Origin: Oenanthe sinensis
Lineage: Eukaryota; Streptophyta; Magnoliopsida; Apiales; Apiaceae
DNA length: 64,000 bases
Reading direction: 5' to 3'
NCBI GenBank assembly: GCA_028671895.1
Contig: CM053809.1
Location: 5,811,501 to 5,875,500 of the forward strand
This document shows positions 23,302-36,362 of the stretch, piece by piece. Position 1 is the stretch's first letter, and each line of letters begins with the position of its first letter. The notes under the pieces were generated by a model. The model worked only from the letters and a program-made list of their open reading frames with translations. It was not told the origin of the DNA and ran no database searches. The position numbers and the translations under genes are program-made.

Positions 23302-24844
23302 TGTAGGGTTTCGTGACACAAACGCAGCGGAATAAACGCGAAAAATAAATCAAAATAGCGAAACCCTCCGCAGGATCCATGCGAAAACAAATTATTTAAT
23401 TCGGAGATAAAGAATAAATACCTTTAGAAGCTTTAACAGTTCATTAATGGAAGACTAATGGAGGTCCAAAGCTTGTTTAATCACCACGTATCCCGCTCTC
23501 GCGATCTACGCTCTACGGTATCCACACGAACACTTTTCATGAAGGATTGATGTGTACTAGCACCCGAAAACTTCTTCTCTCTCTATCTTCCTCCTCTCTC
23601 AGAGCGGCTAGGGTTTTTGTAAAATCTCTATCTAATTAAATCAGCCCATAAAGAGATTATATAGAGAGAGGAATAAGTTTTCTAATTATAATCCAATTAT
23701 AATTAATACTAATCCAAAATTCTAAATTATTTAATTAAGTCTCACTTAATTAATTAATTATTAATTTTGGAATTAGTTTAAGTAATTCATTTATTCTATT
23801 TATATAATTAATTAAGTCATACTTAATTAATATCATAAATAAAATAAATTACTTATTTAATTTAAATTCATAATTTAAATTATTTCTCCTTCAAGCGTTC
23901 TTTGTGTGTGACCCTGTAGGTTATTATTACGTTGGCAACAATTTTAATATCTAATTAAAATTGTAAACAATGAGCGGCATCTAGTAATACATCATTGCTA
24001 CCCAAGTACTAATAATAAATCGGTGATTCGATTAAGCCTTTCGTGAATAATGTTCCATGTAATATAATCCCTTTAATCTTGATATTATAGATTAAACTCA
24101 AGGCATGTCTCGTGTCATCCTTTTCATAATTTAATCTTTATTTTCTTGATCGATGAGTAGACTATTAAAATCAAATCAACATTTGAGCACGGCCGTGCAT
24201 TTCATAGTCTCACTCAAACAAGAGGCCAATAATATCACTCCTAAAATTAGGAGGATTAAATCCCATCTAGATCATTCATATTTCTCATACGATTCATAAT
24301 ATACCCAATGTCCACTTTTATCATCACCCGGTCAAAGGTAACTTTTAATGTAATCAAAGTATATTAATTCTCGTATAGAAATATAATGATTTCAGGTCTA
24401 AGGATCATTACACCATTATCACAGTGAGAATTACTTATGACACTTACTTAACAAGTAGAATCTCACGGCGGGTCATTCCAGTGCCATGCATTGATACATG
24501 CACTTATGTTCTTGACTTTAGTATCCCCATACCTATGACCAATGAGATGTGGTCATCTGTCAAGAAACATACTAGTCTTTGTGCATTATTATTGTCCTTA
24601 AATAATAATACTCGACTAGGGAATTTTAGGAATAAGATACTATTCATATAATCTCATTTTTAAGTCACATACTTAAAGATATATAATACGTATCAAAATT
24701 CCAAGGACATTTATTATGCTTTCAATTTATTACGCAGTAAATAAAACATAATAAATAAATAATAATCAATAAAACATAATCCTTAATAATAAATATTTTC
24801 CTTAAAATATAAAAAGTATTGTCTCTAGAGCACAATTACTAACA
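23302..24844 (-). repeat. Right (5') LTR of C
   Basis: It has the same length (1543 bp) as the left copy and is nearly identical to it. It ends CACAATTACTAACA and is followed by the GGTTG target duplication and by A's gag remnant. Confidence 0.95.
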
Positions 24845-24849
24845 GGTTG

Positions 24850-25143
24850 ATTATAGAAGACAAGATCAGGGGTTTGCTACACAGTTTGAAGAAGCATGTA
24901 CAAGCAAATGATGACAGACACTATGTTGGGTTAAAGCAGGAATCTCAGGCATTAGTGAGGATGCAGCAAGGGAAAACATTTGTTGATGAAGTTAAATGCA
25001 ATGATGATTCTATCAGTGACAGTGATGAACCAAATGGACATCTGGCATCAATGACCAACACTGGAGATGAATCACTAAGCACTTCAAAGGTACACTTTCT
25101 AACTAGTATACGTTTATCTAATTCAGAACTGTATGTTTATTAG
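24850..25143 (+). pseudogene. gag remnant of A, second part
   Basis: Right of C an open frame of about 98 codons continues A. It reads a Lys/Gln-rich part then an acidic SISDSDEPNGHLASM stretch, like the acidic tail of the G gag around 51190-51260. It then runs into non-coding sequence at a possible splice-like CAAAG|GTACAC site at 25087. It is the longest surviving frame of A's gag. Confidence 0.5.
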
Positions 25144-25799
25144 GTTTTGAAATGTATTATATTCATGACAGCATGTTAGCATCTTAGGACATAAATGCTT
25201 AACTGATTGCTAAGAATAAGATTGCATGCTAGGATTCATGAGTTTAATTAGTACATTTCATACTTGATTTTATATGCAGTAAAATGAATATCTAGAATTA
25301 GATAGGGTGTTCTAGACGGTTAGGTGTATCCCTAAACATTTGCTGGAACTTGATTTAAATCTTCTGTGATTTAATACCTCTGCTAATGTTGTGAAAATTG
25401 CTAATAGACAAACAGGTCATAGATCATATATTTCATATTTGTTCCTATGAATGACTTGTTAAGTGTATGTGGAATTTGATATTGCTCATAATGTTTTATT
25501 CAAATATTCTGCATATTCTTAAAATTGTTTATGTGCTTATTTTCACATGATTTGCTCGCACTCACATAGTTGCACTTAAATGTCATATCATATCATGTAT
25601 TGCTTGTTAGGGATAGAATAATAAAAGATGGTAGAATTATCTAAGTAGTCAGTAACATTTGTTGATTCGAGGATTAATCTAAAACTGGCTTAGGTAATTA
25701 GAGATAGTTAGAAATGTTAGACAACAACAGAAATGGATTAGGAAGAATTAGTAATTAATTTGTTAGTTCTTCTATCCATGTGCTTTATGCATATTGAAG
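25144..25799 (+). other. Non-coding stretch of A between gag and pol remnants
   Basis: It is AT-rich with no recognisable coding block. A possible acceptor (TTTGTGATTGCAG) occurs at 25870-25882, so an intron-like or insertion-derived segment is conceivable, but nothing else supports splicing. Confidence 0.35.
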
Positions 25800-28466
25800 C
25801 TGTTGTTACCTCTGATAATATCTCTAACCCATTGGACTCAATTGAAGTTGAGTACCAAGAAGCTTAATCATTTGTGATTGCAGAGTATGTAACAAAAGAC
25901 AAAAGTTATGTGACTTCGTGACATTTATTGTTCGAGGCATATGATTAAGATAAAAGCTCTACTATCATAGTTGATTGAGAAGGCCTCCCCGATGGTAACC
26001 TTTGGAGATGACAGCAAAGGATGTACAAGGGATATGACTATCATGATTTAAGAACTGTCATCAGTGGAAGCATCTTTCTTGTTGAAGGACTTAAGCACTA
26101 TCTACAGGGCACTAGGGAATTCCTCGTCAAGGGTTTTCTGGAAAAGCATTGAAAAGGAAAAGTGTTTGATCTCAAACAAGAAGGTTGGAAGCTCACTCAA
26201 ACTGAGAGTGAGGAAATTTGTTCTTAGCTGACATGGAATTTGTATGCAAGGATGAAGTGAACTTTTCAGTAAAGCTTCATCAGTAAAGAGCTAGCTATGG
26301 CAAAAGAAGCTCTCACACTTGTTGATCAAGACAATTGATTCTTTGATAAAGATGAAATTGGTGAGAGGACTGCTTCTAATGGAATTCTATCCAGAAGGAC
26401 ATTTTGAAGTACGTCACATAGGGAAGTCAAAGAAAACATCACACTGAAGAAAAGTCATATGCTTAGTGGTGACTGAAATTGGTAACCCTAATTACGATTT
26501 GGTGATGGTCAAACATTCAACAGACAAAATGTCACAATGATGATTGATCAAATAAGGAAGATTAAGTTGGAAACAATTGGTAAGCTGTGAGAACTTTAAA
26601 GTCAGATATTGGAACTGCATTTCGTGAGTGAAGTTCTAAATGAAGTCTGCACTGAAAAGGTATTTGGAAGCTGAAGCAATTAACACAGCATGCTGCTTTA
26701 TTCAACAAGATCGTGAAAAGACATCATTTGAGTTAATGGCCAACCAGAAGCAAACACTGAAACTCTTTCGTGTATTTGGAGGGAATTGATTTTTTAATGA
26801 AGATTTATTTGAGTAACTTGACAAGAAGTTAAGGCTCATGGAACAATTCTCCTCGGCTACTCATAAGTGATTAAAAGTCTGAATGTGACGGCCAACTACA
26901 CCAAGCTCTCAAGCATTCAAATGAACGACCATTCTGAATCTTTGACAAATTCAGTTACTGATGTAGAAGCTGAGGTTGCAGAAGGAATTAAAGTTTAGCA
27001 GTAACTCAGGGGAGCAAATGAAAGAAGGATTTACTAGTCATACTCAACAATGAAGATCAAAGGATTTCATTAAGAACATTTCTGCCAAGACAAAAGGTTT
27101 GAAGTCAAATTCTATCCTGGAGTCTCGTTCTTAGTGATCCGGATTCTTGTGTAAAGGCTAGAAGTGCTAATCAAGATGAACATATATTCTTCGGAACCTA
27201 ACAGTTAGGAGAGAGCAATTGTCAACATTTAACAATTGGTATCACCCATCAATTGGTATCCTAAAGAATACTGAAGGAGCACATATTGATCTAGATTGAG
27301 TGATTGCAATGCAAGATGATCTCAATCAGTTAGAAGGCAGAAACCACTGAAGCTGGAACCCAAACCACTAAAGTCGAAGCTGAAACTGGTACAGTAAGGG
27401 TTCACAGAAACTGGATGACTATTTGGCATTGTTATGAGGGACAAAGCCAAACTGGTTGCTACAGGACTTTAAAGCAGAAGGTATCGACGATGATGGAAAC
27501 AGAATCTTCGGGACTTTCTAGATCAAGCAGTAAGCACCAGTGACGAGACTTGATCCTTTGGGACTCATCAATGGGGACCTAACAATTTTCAGGGACCCAA
27601 CGATTAGGACCAAACAATTGGTATCCCTAGCACATGTGGAGCATTCAATCATGAAGATCTAACAGATGAATGTGAACAAGTGCACTCCTGAATGGTGAGC
27701 TAGAAGATGAAGGTGCAGATCCATTACAATTTGTATATCATTCTCTTCGCAAGCTTTTCTATGACGGAGGTAAAGGATTCAAGCAAAACGTCAAGGACAT
27801 GGTATGACTCTCTAACTGTTAATTACTTAAAAATGATTTTACATTAGAGTTGTTATACATATCTCTCTAGAAATGCTAAGCACACACAATGACATATATA
27901 TGTGCAAGTATACCTTAATTCTCGATATGCCTATGTGCAAGTTTCCAAGTGGAATCTAGAGAATCGTATCTTATAGCTAAGTTATGAATTGCTAGATATC
28001 TTAGGGATCACCAATTCTTGGAATCTGGGACCCTTAAGATAATAGGTTTAACCTAATTGGCTATATAGATATAGATAATGCAGGTTGTACGAAAGACAAG
28101 GAAGTCATTCCTAGAAGCTGTCAATTTCCAGCAACTCTGTTGAACTCTTCACACCACTAGAGGAACAAGCGCATGGACACCAGGTATCATTTCTTTTGAG
28201 GTGTTCTTAGTCGAATAACTTACAGATATTTGCTAAATAACTTGATGAATTTATTTTATCTAAGTTGGTTAGTAAACTTGGGATATTATTAATATGCATA
28301 TTTGTTGAAAATCCCATCTGTAAGGAATTCTCAAATGAGTTCACAAGTATTATTTGTTCCCTATTCAAAGGACTTGTGAATTTCTTTTCAACTAATACCT
28401 CGGGCTTACGTATGTCAATTAATAATTGTTATGAGCATGCTTACAATATACAAAGTGACAATTATT
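25800..28466 (+). pseudogene. pol remnant of A
   Basis: Blocks parallel to G appear in order. CCTTTGGAGATGACAGCAAAGG near 25998 matches the post-protease part of G near 53087. AGAGCTAGCTATGGCAAAAG near 26289 matches the integrase zinc region near 53390. GGTGAGAGGACTGC near 26352 matches 53459. CATGGTATGACTCTCTAAC near 27798 matches the reverse transcriptase near 55137. GATAATGCAGGTTGTACGAAAG near 28074 and TCTAAGTTGGTTAGTAAACTTGG at 28258-28280 match RNase H and the end of pol. Stops and frameshifts occur every few dozen bases and some intervals are missing. No enzyme can be made. Confidence 0.7.
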
Positions 28467-30050
28467 AGATATGGAGTAGGAAGTTAAATGCTAATATTCA
28501 ATCCAATGAATATTTTAGTATTTAGCGAATTTATTTTATCTTATTGAAATTATGAATTGAAGCAATTCAATGTTTATTAGTTTCATAATTTTGATTTGAT
28601 AAAATAACAGAAGCACAATTTCTTGTATCTTGAAATTATTGATAAATATCGAATAATTGGTATCAGCGTGCAATTAATTGTGATATTTTTAATATTAGTG
28701 ATAATACAAGTTGTTTATCTGAAATCACTAATAGTAAAAATATATATGCTTATTGTTCTACCGAATAATTGTCATGTATAGTTTATATAAATGCATGTGA
28801 TTGACAATTGCTTAGTACAACATAAGTATTTAATTTATTTTGGTTTATTTAAATCATGATGATATAAAACAATTCAGTGAAATATCTGTTCCATGATTTA
28901 AGTAAATTAAAATAAATTCGAAGCATAATTATTTGTAGTACAAGTATTATCTTTTATTACTTTGTGATAATTGAATAATATTTTATTGCAAAATAATTGT
29001 GATATATTAATACTAATGAATTTACTTAGTTTTTATCCTTAGCAACAATTGGTATCAATATATTTAGTTTTCTTTCTTTGACTGGTTTACGATCCTGAAT
29101 GTATTTAAAAGAAATTTTTGTCTATTTCTTTTTCAAAATGTTTTATGCAAAAATACATTCATTTGTCTATCAGTTTTAGTTAAGAAAACTTAAGAATTCT
29201 TTTTCAAAACTTCTCTTTTGAAAAACTTTTCTTTAGGATAATTTTTCTCTAATCTCAGAATACTTTATCCTCTCCTAAAAGCTTGTTTTAAATGTTTTAT
29301 CTTTAAAAGCTTTCTCTCTCTAAATTTTTCTTTTTAAAGTGGCAGAAACTTTGTGACTGCTATTTTATTTGGAAAAATTATTTTAACTTCGAGGTATCAA
29401 TCACTTGTAAAATGATTTGTTTTCAAATACTTGTTTCAATGTATGTTTCACATTGATTCATAGTACCAAAACAGTGGTTGTTGCTTTGAAGGCCTAGTAC
29501 TGTTATGTTAAGCATTCATCCTAACCCTAATTGTCATGTTTTTATTTTAAGTCGGGGATATTATCAGGCAGACGAAAATGATGTAAATCATAATTGCATT
29601 ATGAGTCGGAAAATCATTGTCTTCTATCTGATAAGGATGTTTTGTAAAACTGTTTTCAAAACATACAGTGCTTAGGTTTAATGGAAAAGAGTCATTTTAT
29701 TGAGATATAATTTGGTAAGAGAGTTGAATTTCTTCTTTGGTATAAATTCCTGCGTTTTATAATGGGAAGTTTGCCTTATAAGAAATTCATAAGAAATAGA
29801 AACTTTTTCTCTGATACTCCCGCGTTTTATTATGGGATAAGTATCTTAAAGAAAATTTCTTTTGGTTTCATGCTCTAAATGATAAATCTTTAGAACCGAT
29901 AAAACTCTTTTACTAAAAGTGCTTTAATGCAATCGTTTACCATTCCTTCTTATATTTTTCCTTCTCCTTGAGATGAAAAATATGTTTTAGAATGTTAAAG
30001 TGATTATTTCGTTTTATCTTATTTAATTGATTTTATCCGTTTAGCCCCCA
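28467..30050 (+). other. AT-rich spacer of A after pol
   Basis: It lies where Sireviruses have the pol to envelope-like spacer. It is AT-rich with T-run/A-run blocks and two AATTGGTATCA copies (28657, 29044). CCCGCGTTTTATTATGGGA-like units occur near 29752 and 29820. No gene is seen. Confidence 0.5.
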
Positions 30051-30942
30051 ATGGCTTCAGAAGCTGGCCAAGAGGTTGAAAACTCATCAATCTCTTACCC
30101 AGGCCATAATACCAAACACTCATTCATCCACTTCCATATATTAACCCTTGGAGATATAAGGAACTTATGTAAGTTAGAGGTTGATAAGGGAGAAACTGCA
30201 CTTGATGCAGCAAATAAGGATGAAGTCGGCAGTGCACCCACAACTCTACCTCCAGCGAAGTAAAGAAGTATATAAACTGAGGTATCTGTATCTTCTCAAA
30301 AAGATGTAGAGCTGAAAAGGCAATAAAACTGTCTCTGGAATCATTCTCTCAACAGGATGAGTCCATTGAAATTCGCTCGTCAGCCAGAGCATCTTGTAAT
30401 GAGTCAAGCACACCACCGGCACTCACGCTGATGGTAAGCCTAAATAGATATATACTAGGAACCTTATATAATTTTTGGGACCTAACAATCCTAATAGTTA
30501 TACTAGGGGCCTAACAATTGGACACATTGCAAAGCGTGCACAGTGTGAGGTATAGGCATGTTAACAAAACACCCGTCATTGGGTTACGAGGGAAACGTAG
30601 ACTCTAATTTGCCATTCATTACATTGTCTACTACGTCGCCCCTCCTAGAAGGAACATTTCCAGATCCTGAAAAGGAATGTCCACCTCCTGTTTACGGATA
30701 AGGTGTGAGGCAACTCCTTGATAGAACAAGGCAGGATTCCCAAAAAGATTTTAAAATCTTGGGATAACCCATCTCAAAGAGGTGAGGCTCCACTAGACAG
30801 TGATTTAGCAATCGCTATTGAGTCTGGTGTGAGACAGTGCTTATGCATGATAGATCAAGAACACCTCAACGAGGCAATTCTCCACTTGATAGTGATTTAT
30901 TTCATTTTGATGAATCAGGTGATAAGAATAGAAATGAATTGA
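30051..30942 (+). pseudogene. Possible envelope-like ORF remnant of A
   Basis: A short open frame starts at 30051. At about 30355 the sequence encodes SIEIRSSARASCNESST followed by LTLM, which resembles the SIRRSAATIDEESRT...LALTL stretch of the G envelope-like ORF at about 58455-58520. Position between pol and the 3' LTR also fits. The frame is broken and most of the domain is missing, so the call is tentative. Confidence 0.4.
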
Positions 30943-32010
30943 CGGATTTCACTTGCAGGTACAGAAGGCTAAATTTGGAATGCAGAGTGAAAGTGAGAGA
31001 GAGAAACACTTGAGTGAAAGTGAGGGAGAGATACACTTGAGTGAGAGATAGAGAGAGAAAGAGTGAAACACTTCTAAGTGCTTGACACTTAAGTGTAAAC
31101 ACCAACAGAACGTAGTAGAAGTGAGGAAACCACAAGCCAAACACTTACCCTTGCTACTTGCTACTTCTGAAAGAAAAGTTACTATATTTTTTCCCGATCA
31201 ACGTCAGACGAGAACCTTCTTTGGAAGACAAACCATTCAAAAGTGGACCTATCAATATCGTGCTATCTTTAAAAATGGGCCATTGGAGGATTCCTCAACT
31301 AAGGGGGAGAATTTATAGGGAGAAAAAGGTGAAGTTAATAAGTCTTATCTTCGTATCCTTCGGAAGAGTTAAGAGTTAATCTCCTAAAGGGGTTCGTATC
31401 CTGGATTCTTAAGGTAAGTTCCTGGATCCTGGAAGATCAATCCTGGAGATCCTTGGGAAAAGGGGTTCGTATCCTTGGGAGAAGTTAATAGCCTTAGGGG
31501 GAGATTTTAGACAAGAAGAAGAAAATCTTATCTTCTGATCCTGAGGGGAAACAACAGATTTATGGGAGAATCAAGAAGCTGTATTCTATACTTGGAAGAA
31601 CAGAAATGACTATTCCATTGATTTTCTAAAGGGAGAAGAAGAATAAGAAGGAGAATCACATTCGTAGGGGGAGAACATCATTTGAGCTATGTTCAGTATT
31701 GATTGAAGACATACCCAGGAATAATGATTCTTATGAAGCTCTGTTCGTGATAAGTTCTTTAAGTTCACACTATGAAGGATTTTGAAATGGAGAAAGCTCA
31801 AACAGACAGAAATGAAGATGATACCACTTGAATATCAGTTCAGTGTCAGAGGAACAAACATCTCTCATTTCAGTTACAGAAGAAATCTGGAAATGCATTA
31901 TCTGATCCAGAAAAACCAGTAGCATTATTTACAAGTCTCGGGCGATTACTTTTTCTAGTTGTTAGTTGAGTTATCCTCTCTAGGTGATTTGTTTGCTAAG
32001 GTTTAACAAT
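30943..32010 (+). other. Purine-rich 3' region of A
   Basis: The strand is rich in GAGAGA, GGGGGAGA and GGATCCTGG-like units (for example near 31000-31065 and 31300-31560). Several polypurine stretches resemble the true polypurine tract, as in the multiple tracts known upstream of the 3' LTR of Sireviruses. No credible gene is present. Confidence 0.5.
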
Positions 32011-32025
32011 CAAATAGGGGGAGAT
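32011..32025 (+). other. Polypurine tract of A
   Basis: CAAATAGGGGGAGAT lies immediately before the TGTTGG start of the 3' LTR. Confidence 0.85.
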
Positions 32026-33851
32026 TGTTGGAGATTACGAAGCTGTATAAATAGAAATCGTGATAACTCAACACTAGAACATGACAAGTAAATAATACTA
32101 CGCCTACACAGAAATCAGGAAGAATTGAAGACATGGCAGATACAGTGAATCAAGACATTAGAAGAAGTTTTGGAGTCTACTACAGGTCACTGAAAGAAGT
32201 TCATTTATATGTTCATGCCTCAGTGAAGAATAATGGTTGAAGACTTTCAGGGTTTCAGAAGTGTTGAAGATTCAGTATAGAAGTGCCACTAGAAGATTTC
32301 AGTGTAAAGGCATTGATTGAAGATAGACAGTGTTCGAAGCATAGGAATCTAGAAGGGTAAAGACAAAGGTTAAAGAAGACAGCTGCAGTCTTGAAGTTAT
32401 ACTCACTGAAAGAAGTTCATTTAAATGTTCAAGCGTCAGTGAAGAACAGATAATGAAGTATTCAAGATTGTGATAATAATGGAGACGTTGTCTAAGTACC
32501 AGAAAAGATTCCAGTGAAGTTACAGTGTTTATTGACAGTCAGTGTTCGAAGCAATGAAGTTGCTGCAAACTTAACAATGCAAATAAGGCTATAATACGAA
32601 GACTTGGGTCGAAGTTAGTCGTCTGTGAACCAGACTAGTTGCACTAGGCGTCAGCAGTTTGTGAAAGGAATCTGAGTATTAACTATAGAAGAATTGTTAA
32701 GTTGAAGAACGTACTTGGAAAGAACGGTTATTTATTAAGGTACGAAAAAATGATTTGTAAAGGCTACAGCCAAACAGCTAAACAGCTAATAGCCAAACAA
32801 CTAAACAGCTAAATAGCTCAAAGGGTGCAGGGTGCAAAGTGTCACAACCTTGGTACGAAAAGTGAAGGTTTCTGAACTACAGTCGAAGAACAGGAACAGC
32901 TCAGGGTACATGGTGTATTGCGACAAGACTTTGATACAAGAAATGGAAGTTGGTAAACTTCAATCAAGGAATGAGAAGGAGGTCAAAGTGCAGTGACCAA
33001 ACTGCACTTTGACCATGTGAATAGTGAAGCGCCACTCACCTTCTCACGCGCCACAGAACTTTCTAAGGAAAACAATTGTAATGGCGCCTATACAGGGTGT
33101 CCCCTTGTGTAGGCGCAACACAAAGTTGGCTTCAGCAAATTCTAAGTAAATGGCGCCACTTGATTTTACACAGGGAAGTCACTCTACTGGCGCAACACAA
33201 AATATTCAGGCGCAACAAAGAAATTATTTCTTGGCCCCACTCATCCCTCAGCCAATCAAATTACAGCAGCTACTTTATTTGATTTAAAAGTCTACACCAA
33301 TTGAAGAGTCGTCTTCTTCCAAAAAAACAACAAAAATATGTAGAGAGTTACTACCATGGCCGGAGCAAGAGATTATTTTATACACACCCATACCTTGCTC
33401 CCGGTCAGATATTAGGACCCGGTTCTTAAACGGAAAATACTCAGGGCTCCTAGATATCACTCCCTACGGACTCAGTTTTTCCTTGTACTAATTTAGATAT
33501 ATTTGTATAGGAACTGAGCCTAATATTTTTGTGTTAATAGCAAAGAACTAATTTGTTCTTTGGGAGCCAGTTATTAATTTAACTAGGTGTAGCAAAACCT
33601 CAGGGATTAATACGAAAGTACTATTCCTCGAAACTTGTCTTACTTAATTACTTGCTAATTTTCTAGATCTATACTGCTTAATCATAAACACAGAAAATTA
33701 GTAAGCCAGCCTCCTAAACACTATTCACCTCCAGAACTCGAACCACTAACCGAATTCTAAATTATATATCCGCAAAAGATTCGAAAGAATTTTTTAATTT
33801 AGTGAGTATCGTATTCAACCCCCCCTTCTATGATACTTCCGGGACCTAACA
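32026..33851 (+). repeat. 3' LTR of A
   Basis: It matches the 5' LTR and ends GGGACCTAACA before target duplication GATGG. The palindrome is at 33084-33116 with one mismatch (GCGCCTATACA against TGTGTAGGCGC). An extra ACGCGCCACAGAACT-like segment near 33046 adds one more GCGCC box. Confidence 0.95.
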
Positions 33852-33856
33852 GATGG

Positions 33857-34811
33857 GGGTAAGCAGTCCACGCCAAGCCCCAACGCATAGACAGTGTTAT
33901 CTGATGGGCGTAATACGGTTGTTGGACAAGGGCCGATATGACAAACACCTACTAGGCACATAACTGTTGGACATTTTAGTGTTCCGTTCGGGCATGACCA
34001 AGTTGGATACTTACATCCAGCGATGCCAGGGGTGCAGACTGCGTCTATGATGCAAAGGGTTTAAACTGCACCTATGATGCAAGAGGTGGCTACTCATCCC
34101 GTGATGCCCACTACACATCCGGTGCCCACTGCACATCTTGAGAAACCTAAGAAGTTCAATGGAACAAACTTCAAACGCTGTCAGCAGAATATGTTGTTTT
34201 ACTGACCACACTGAATATGTCCCGCTTCTTGAAAGAGGAGACACCCTTGTTCACTGCTAAGAGTGATATATAGATTGTGAATGCTGCTATTGCTTGGAAA
34301 TATTCTGATTATATTTGTCAGAATTATGTACTTAATAACATGGCTGACACATTGTATAACGTGTATTGCACAAAGTAAACAGTAAAGGACTTAAGGGAAT
34401 CTCTTGAACATAGGTATAAAATCGAAGATGCTGGAGCTAAAAAGTGAATTGTTGGCCGTTTTCTTTATTATATGTTGACGGATTCCAAGATTGTGGTTAG
34501 TCAGGTGCAAGAGCTGCAGCTGATCATCCATGACATTTATGCTGAAGGAATGGTCGTAAGTGAGTCTTTCCAAGTTGCTGCTGTGATTGAAAAACTACCG
34601 CATAGCTGGAAAGAATTCAAGAACTACTTGAAGCACAAGCGAAATGAGATGTCTATGGATGATCTGATTGTTAGACTTCGTATCGAGGAAGACAACAGAG
34701 GTTTTGAGAAGAAATCTAATGTTGCCACTGAAAATGCAAACGTGGAGAATAACTCTGGTAAAGGGATAAAGCTAGCACCCAAAAGAGGAACTTTGAAGCC
34801 TTCGAAGTTTT
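33857..34811 (+). pseudogene. gag of copia B
   Basis: The sense frame reads KKFNGTNFKR near 34155, then interrupted blocks, then an open frame from 34472 with VSQVQELQLIIHDIYAEGM, a SFQVAAVIEKLP block, WKEFKNYLKHKR and LIVRLRIEEDNR. This is a UBN2-type copia gag (nucleocapsid/capsid precursor). Stops and a frameshift damage its first half. Solo LTR D splits the end of gag at 34812, and the zinc knuckle follows D at 36376. Confidence 0.85.
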
Positions 34812-36362
34812 TGTTGGGTTCCGAGGCATAAAACGCAGCGGATTAACATAAATATAACAAAATTTTCAGAACCCTAACGCAGGATCATGTATAAGATTGA
34901 CAGATTATGGTGGAACAGATTTATACCTTTTCTGGTCTTGACTTTCACGAACTCAACGGAGATCCTAGCTTTCACGACTTGTGTCTTCCTCTCAAAAAAC
35001 ACCTCTATGGTATCCACACGAGCACCTTCAAGAACGTCTCACGATCTTGATTATGGAATGGATGTACTAGCCTCCTTTTGATGATTTCGAATTTCTGCCT
35101 TCTTTTGCTACCTTGCTGCTGCCTCTAGGGTTTAAGGTCTCAAAAACGTAATGGCAATTTAACCTATCATTATCTATTTATAATGACTGGTTAACAGGCC
35201 TATTCAGCAAAACCTAACCCATGTAGGTATATGATTAAATAATAAAAACGTATTTCTATTATTTAATTAATAACTAAGTCATACTTAATTATTATGGGCA
35301 GAAATCCTCTTCAAATTCGAATTTATATTATTTAAATTAAGTCTCTCACTTAATTAATATAATAAAATTCAAATATTCATCAATTAATTTAAATCTATAA
35401 TTTAAATTAACTATTCCTCTAAGTGCTCTATGTATGTGACCCTATAGGCTATTATTTAATTAGCAATAATTTTATTCTCCAATAAAATTATAAATAATGA
35501 GCGGTATCTAGTAATACATCATTGCTACCCAATTAAATAATAATTAAATCGTGATTCGATAAAACCTTTCGTGATTAATGTTTCCGTGTAATATAATCCC
35601 TTTAACCATATATATTATAGATTAAACTCGACGCATGTATTTAGTCATCCTCTACAACATTTAATCCGAGTTTACTTGATCCATGAGTAGACTATGAAAA
35701 ACAAATCATTATTTGAGCACGGCCATGCATTTTATAGTCTTACTCAATCAAGAGGCCAATAATATCTCTCCTAATTATAGGAGGGTTAAATCCTTTATCT
35801 ATCATTCATATTTCTCATACGACTCATGATATACCCGATGTCCACTTTTATCATCACCCGGTCAAAGGTAACTTTTAATGTAGTCAAAGTATATTAATCC
35901 TCGTATAGAAATATAATGATCTCAAGTCAAAGGATCATTACACCATTATCACTGTGAGTTTTTCTTATGACTTTATTAAACATGAAGAATCTCACTGTGG
36001 GTCTGTCCAGTATCATGTACTCCTACATGTACCTATGTATTGACTTTAATATCCCCATACTTATAACCAATGAGATGTGGTTATCAGTCAAACAATATAC
36101 TAGTCTATTTATGTATTATTATTGTCCTATAATAATAATACTCGACTAGGGACCTTTTAAGAATATGATATATTATATAATCTCAAGTTCAAGTCATGTA
36201 CTTAAACTATACAATGTGTATCATGATTCCAAGGACATTTATTATGCTAACAAATATATCGCAGTAATTAAAGTCATAATAAATACGTTTATTGAATAAT
36301 CAAATGACATAAAGGTCTATTAAAAGGAACATTGTATTGCCTCTAGGGCACCTACACTAACA
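34812..36362 (-). repeat. Solo LTR D
   Basis: A lone 1551-bp LTR starts TGTTGGGTTCCGAGGC and ends CACCTACACTAACA. It is flanked by GTTTT and GTTTC (34807-34811, 36363-36367), a 5-bp target duplication with one mismatch. Internal blocks such as GAGCGGTATCTAGTAATACATCATTGCTACC are shared with the LTRs of C and F. It lies in B's gag, whose coding sense continues on the far side. Solo LTRs arise by recombination between the two LTRs of one element. Confidence 0.9.

Larger units (their letters stand above)
16101..24844 (-). mobile_element. Copia C nested in A
   Basis: Two 1543-bp LTRs bound it, with target duplication GGTTG (16096-16100 and 24845-24849). By eye the LTRs differ at roughly nine positions, so it is younger than A, as nesting demands. 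The polypurine tract is beside the left LTR and the primer-binding site beside the right LTR, so it is transcribed leftward. The coding region is degraded: only the reverse transcriptase keeps a long frame. It belongs to the same family as solo LTR D and element F. Confidence 0.95.
12538..33851 (+). mobile_element. Element A: Sirevirus-like LTR retrotransposon with dead coding region
   Basis: A has complete LTRs (1805 and 1826 bp) and a perfect target duplication GATGG (12533-12537 and 33852-33856). It spans 21.3 kb, of which 8.7 kb is the nested copia C. By eye the LTRs differ at only about a dozen positions plus a few indels, so it inserted rather recently. Its gag-pol is nevertheless shattered by frameshifts far beyond that level. 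Blocks parallel to element G are recognisable along its length (gag, protease to integrase, reverse transcriptase, RNase H). This points to a non-autonomous family moved in trans. Confidence 0.9.

Noticed and set aside
17223..24651. Two identical 75-codon + strand frames at 17223-17450 and 24424-24651, as if a conserved gene pair
   Set aside because: They lie antisense in the two LTRs of C; identity reflects LTR copying, not protein conservation.
13588..33282. Identical 61-codon frames at 13588 and 33097
   Set aside because: Both are inside the A LTRs and overlap the GGCGC palindrome; the match is due to LTR identity.
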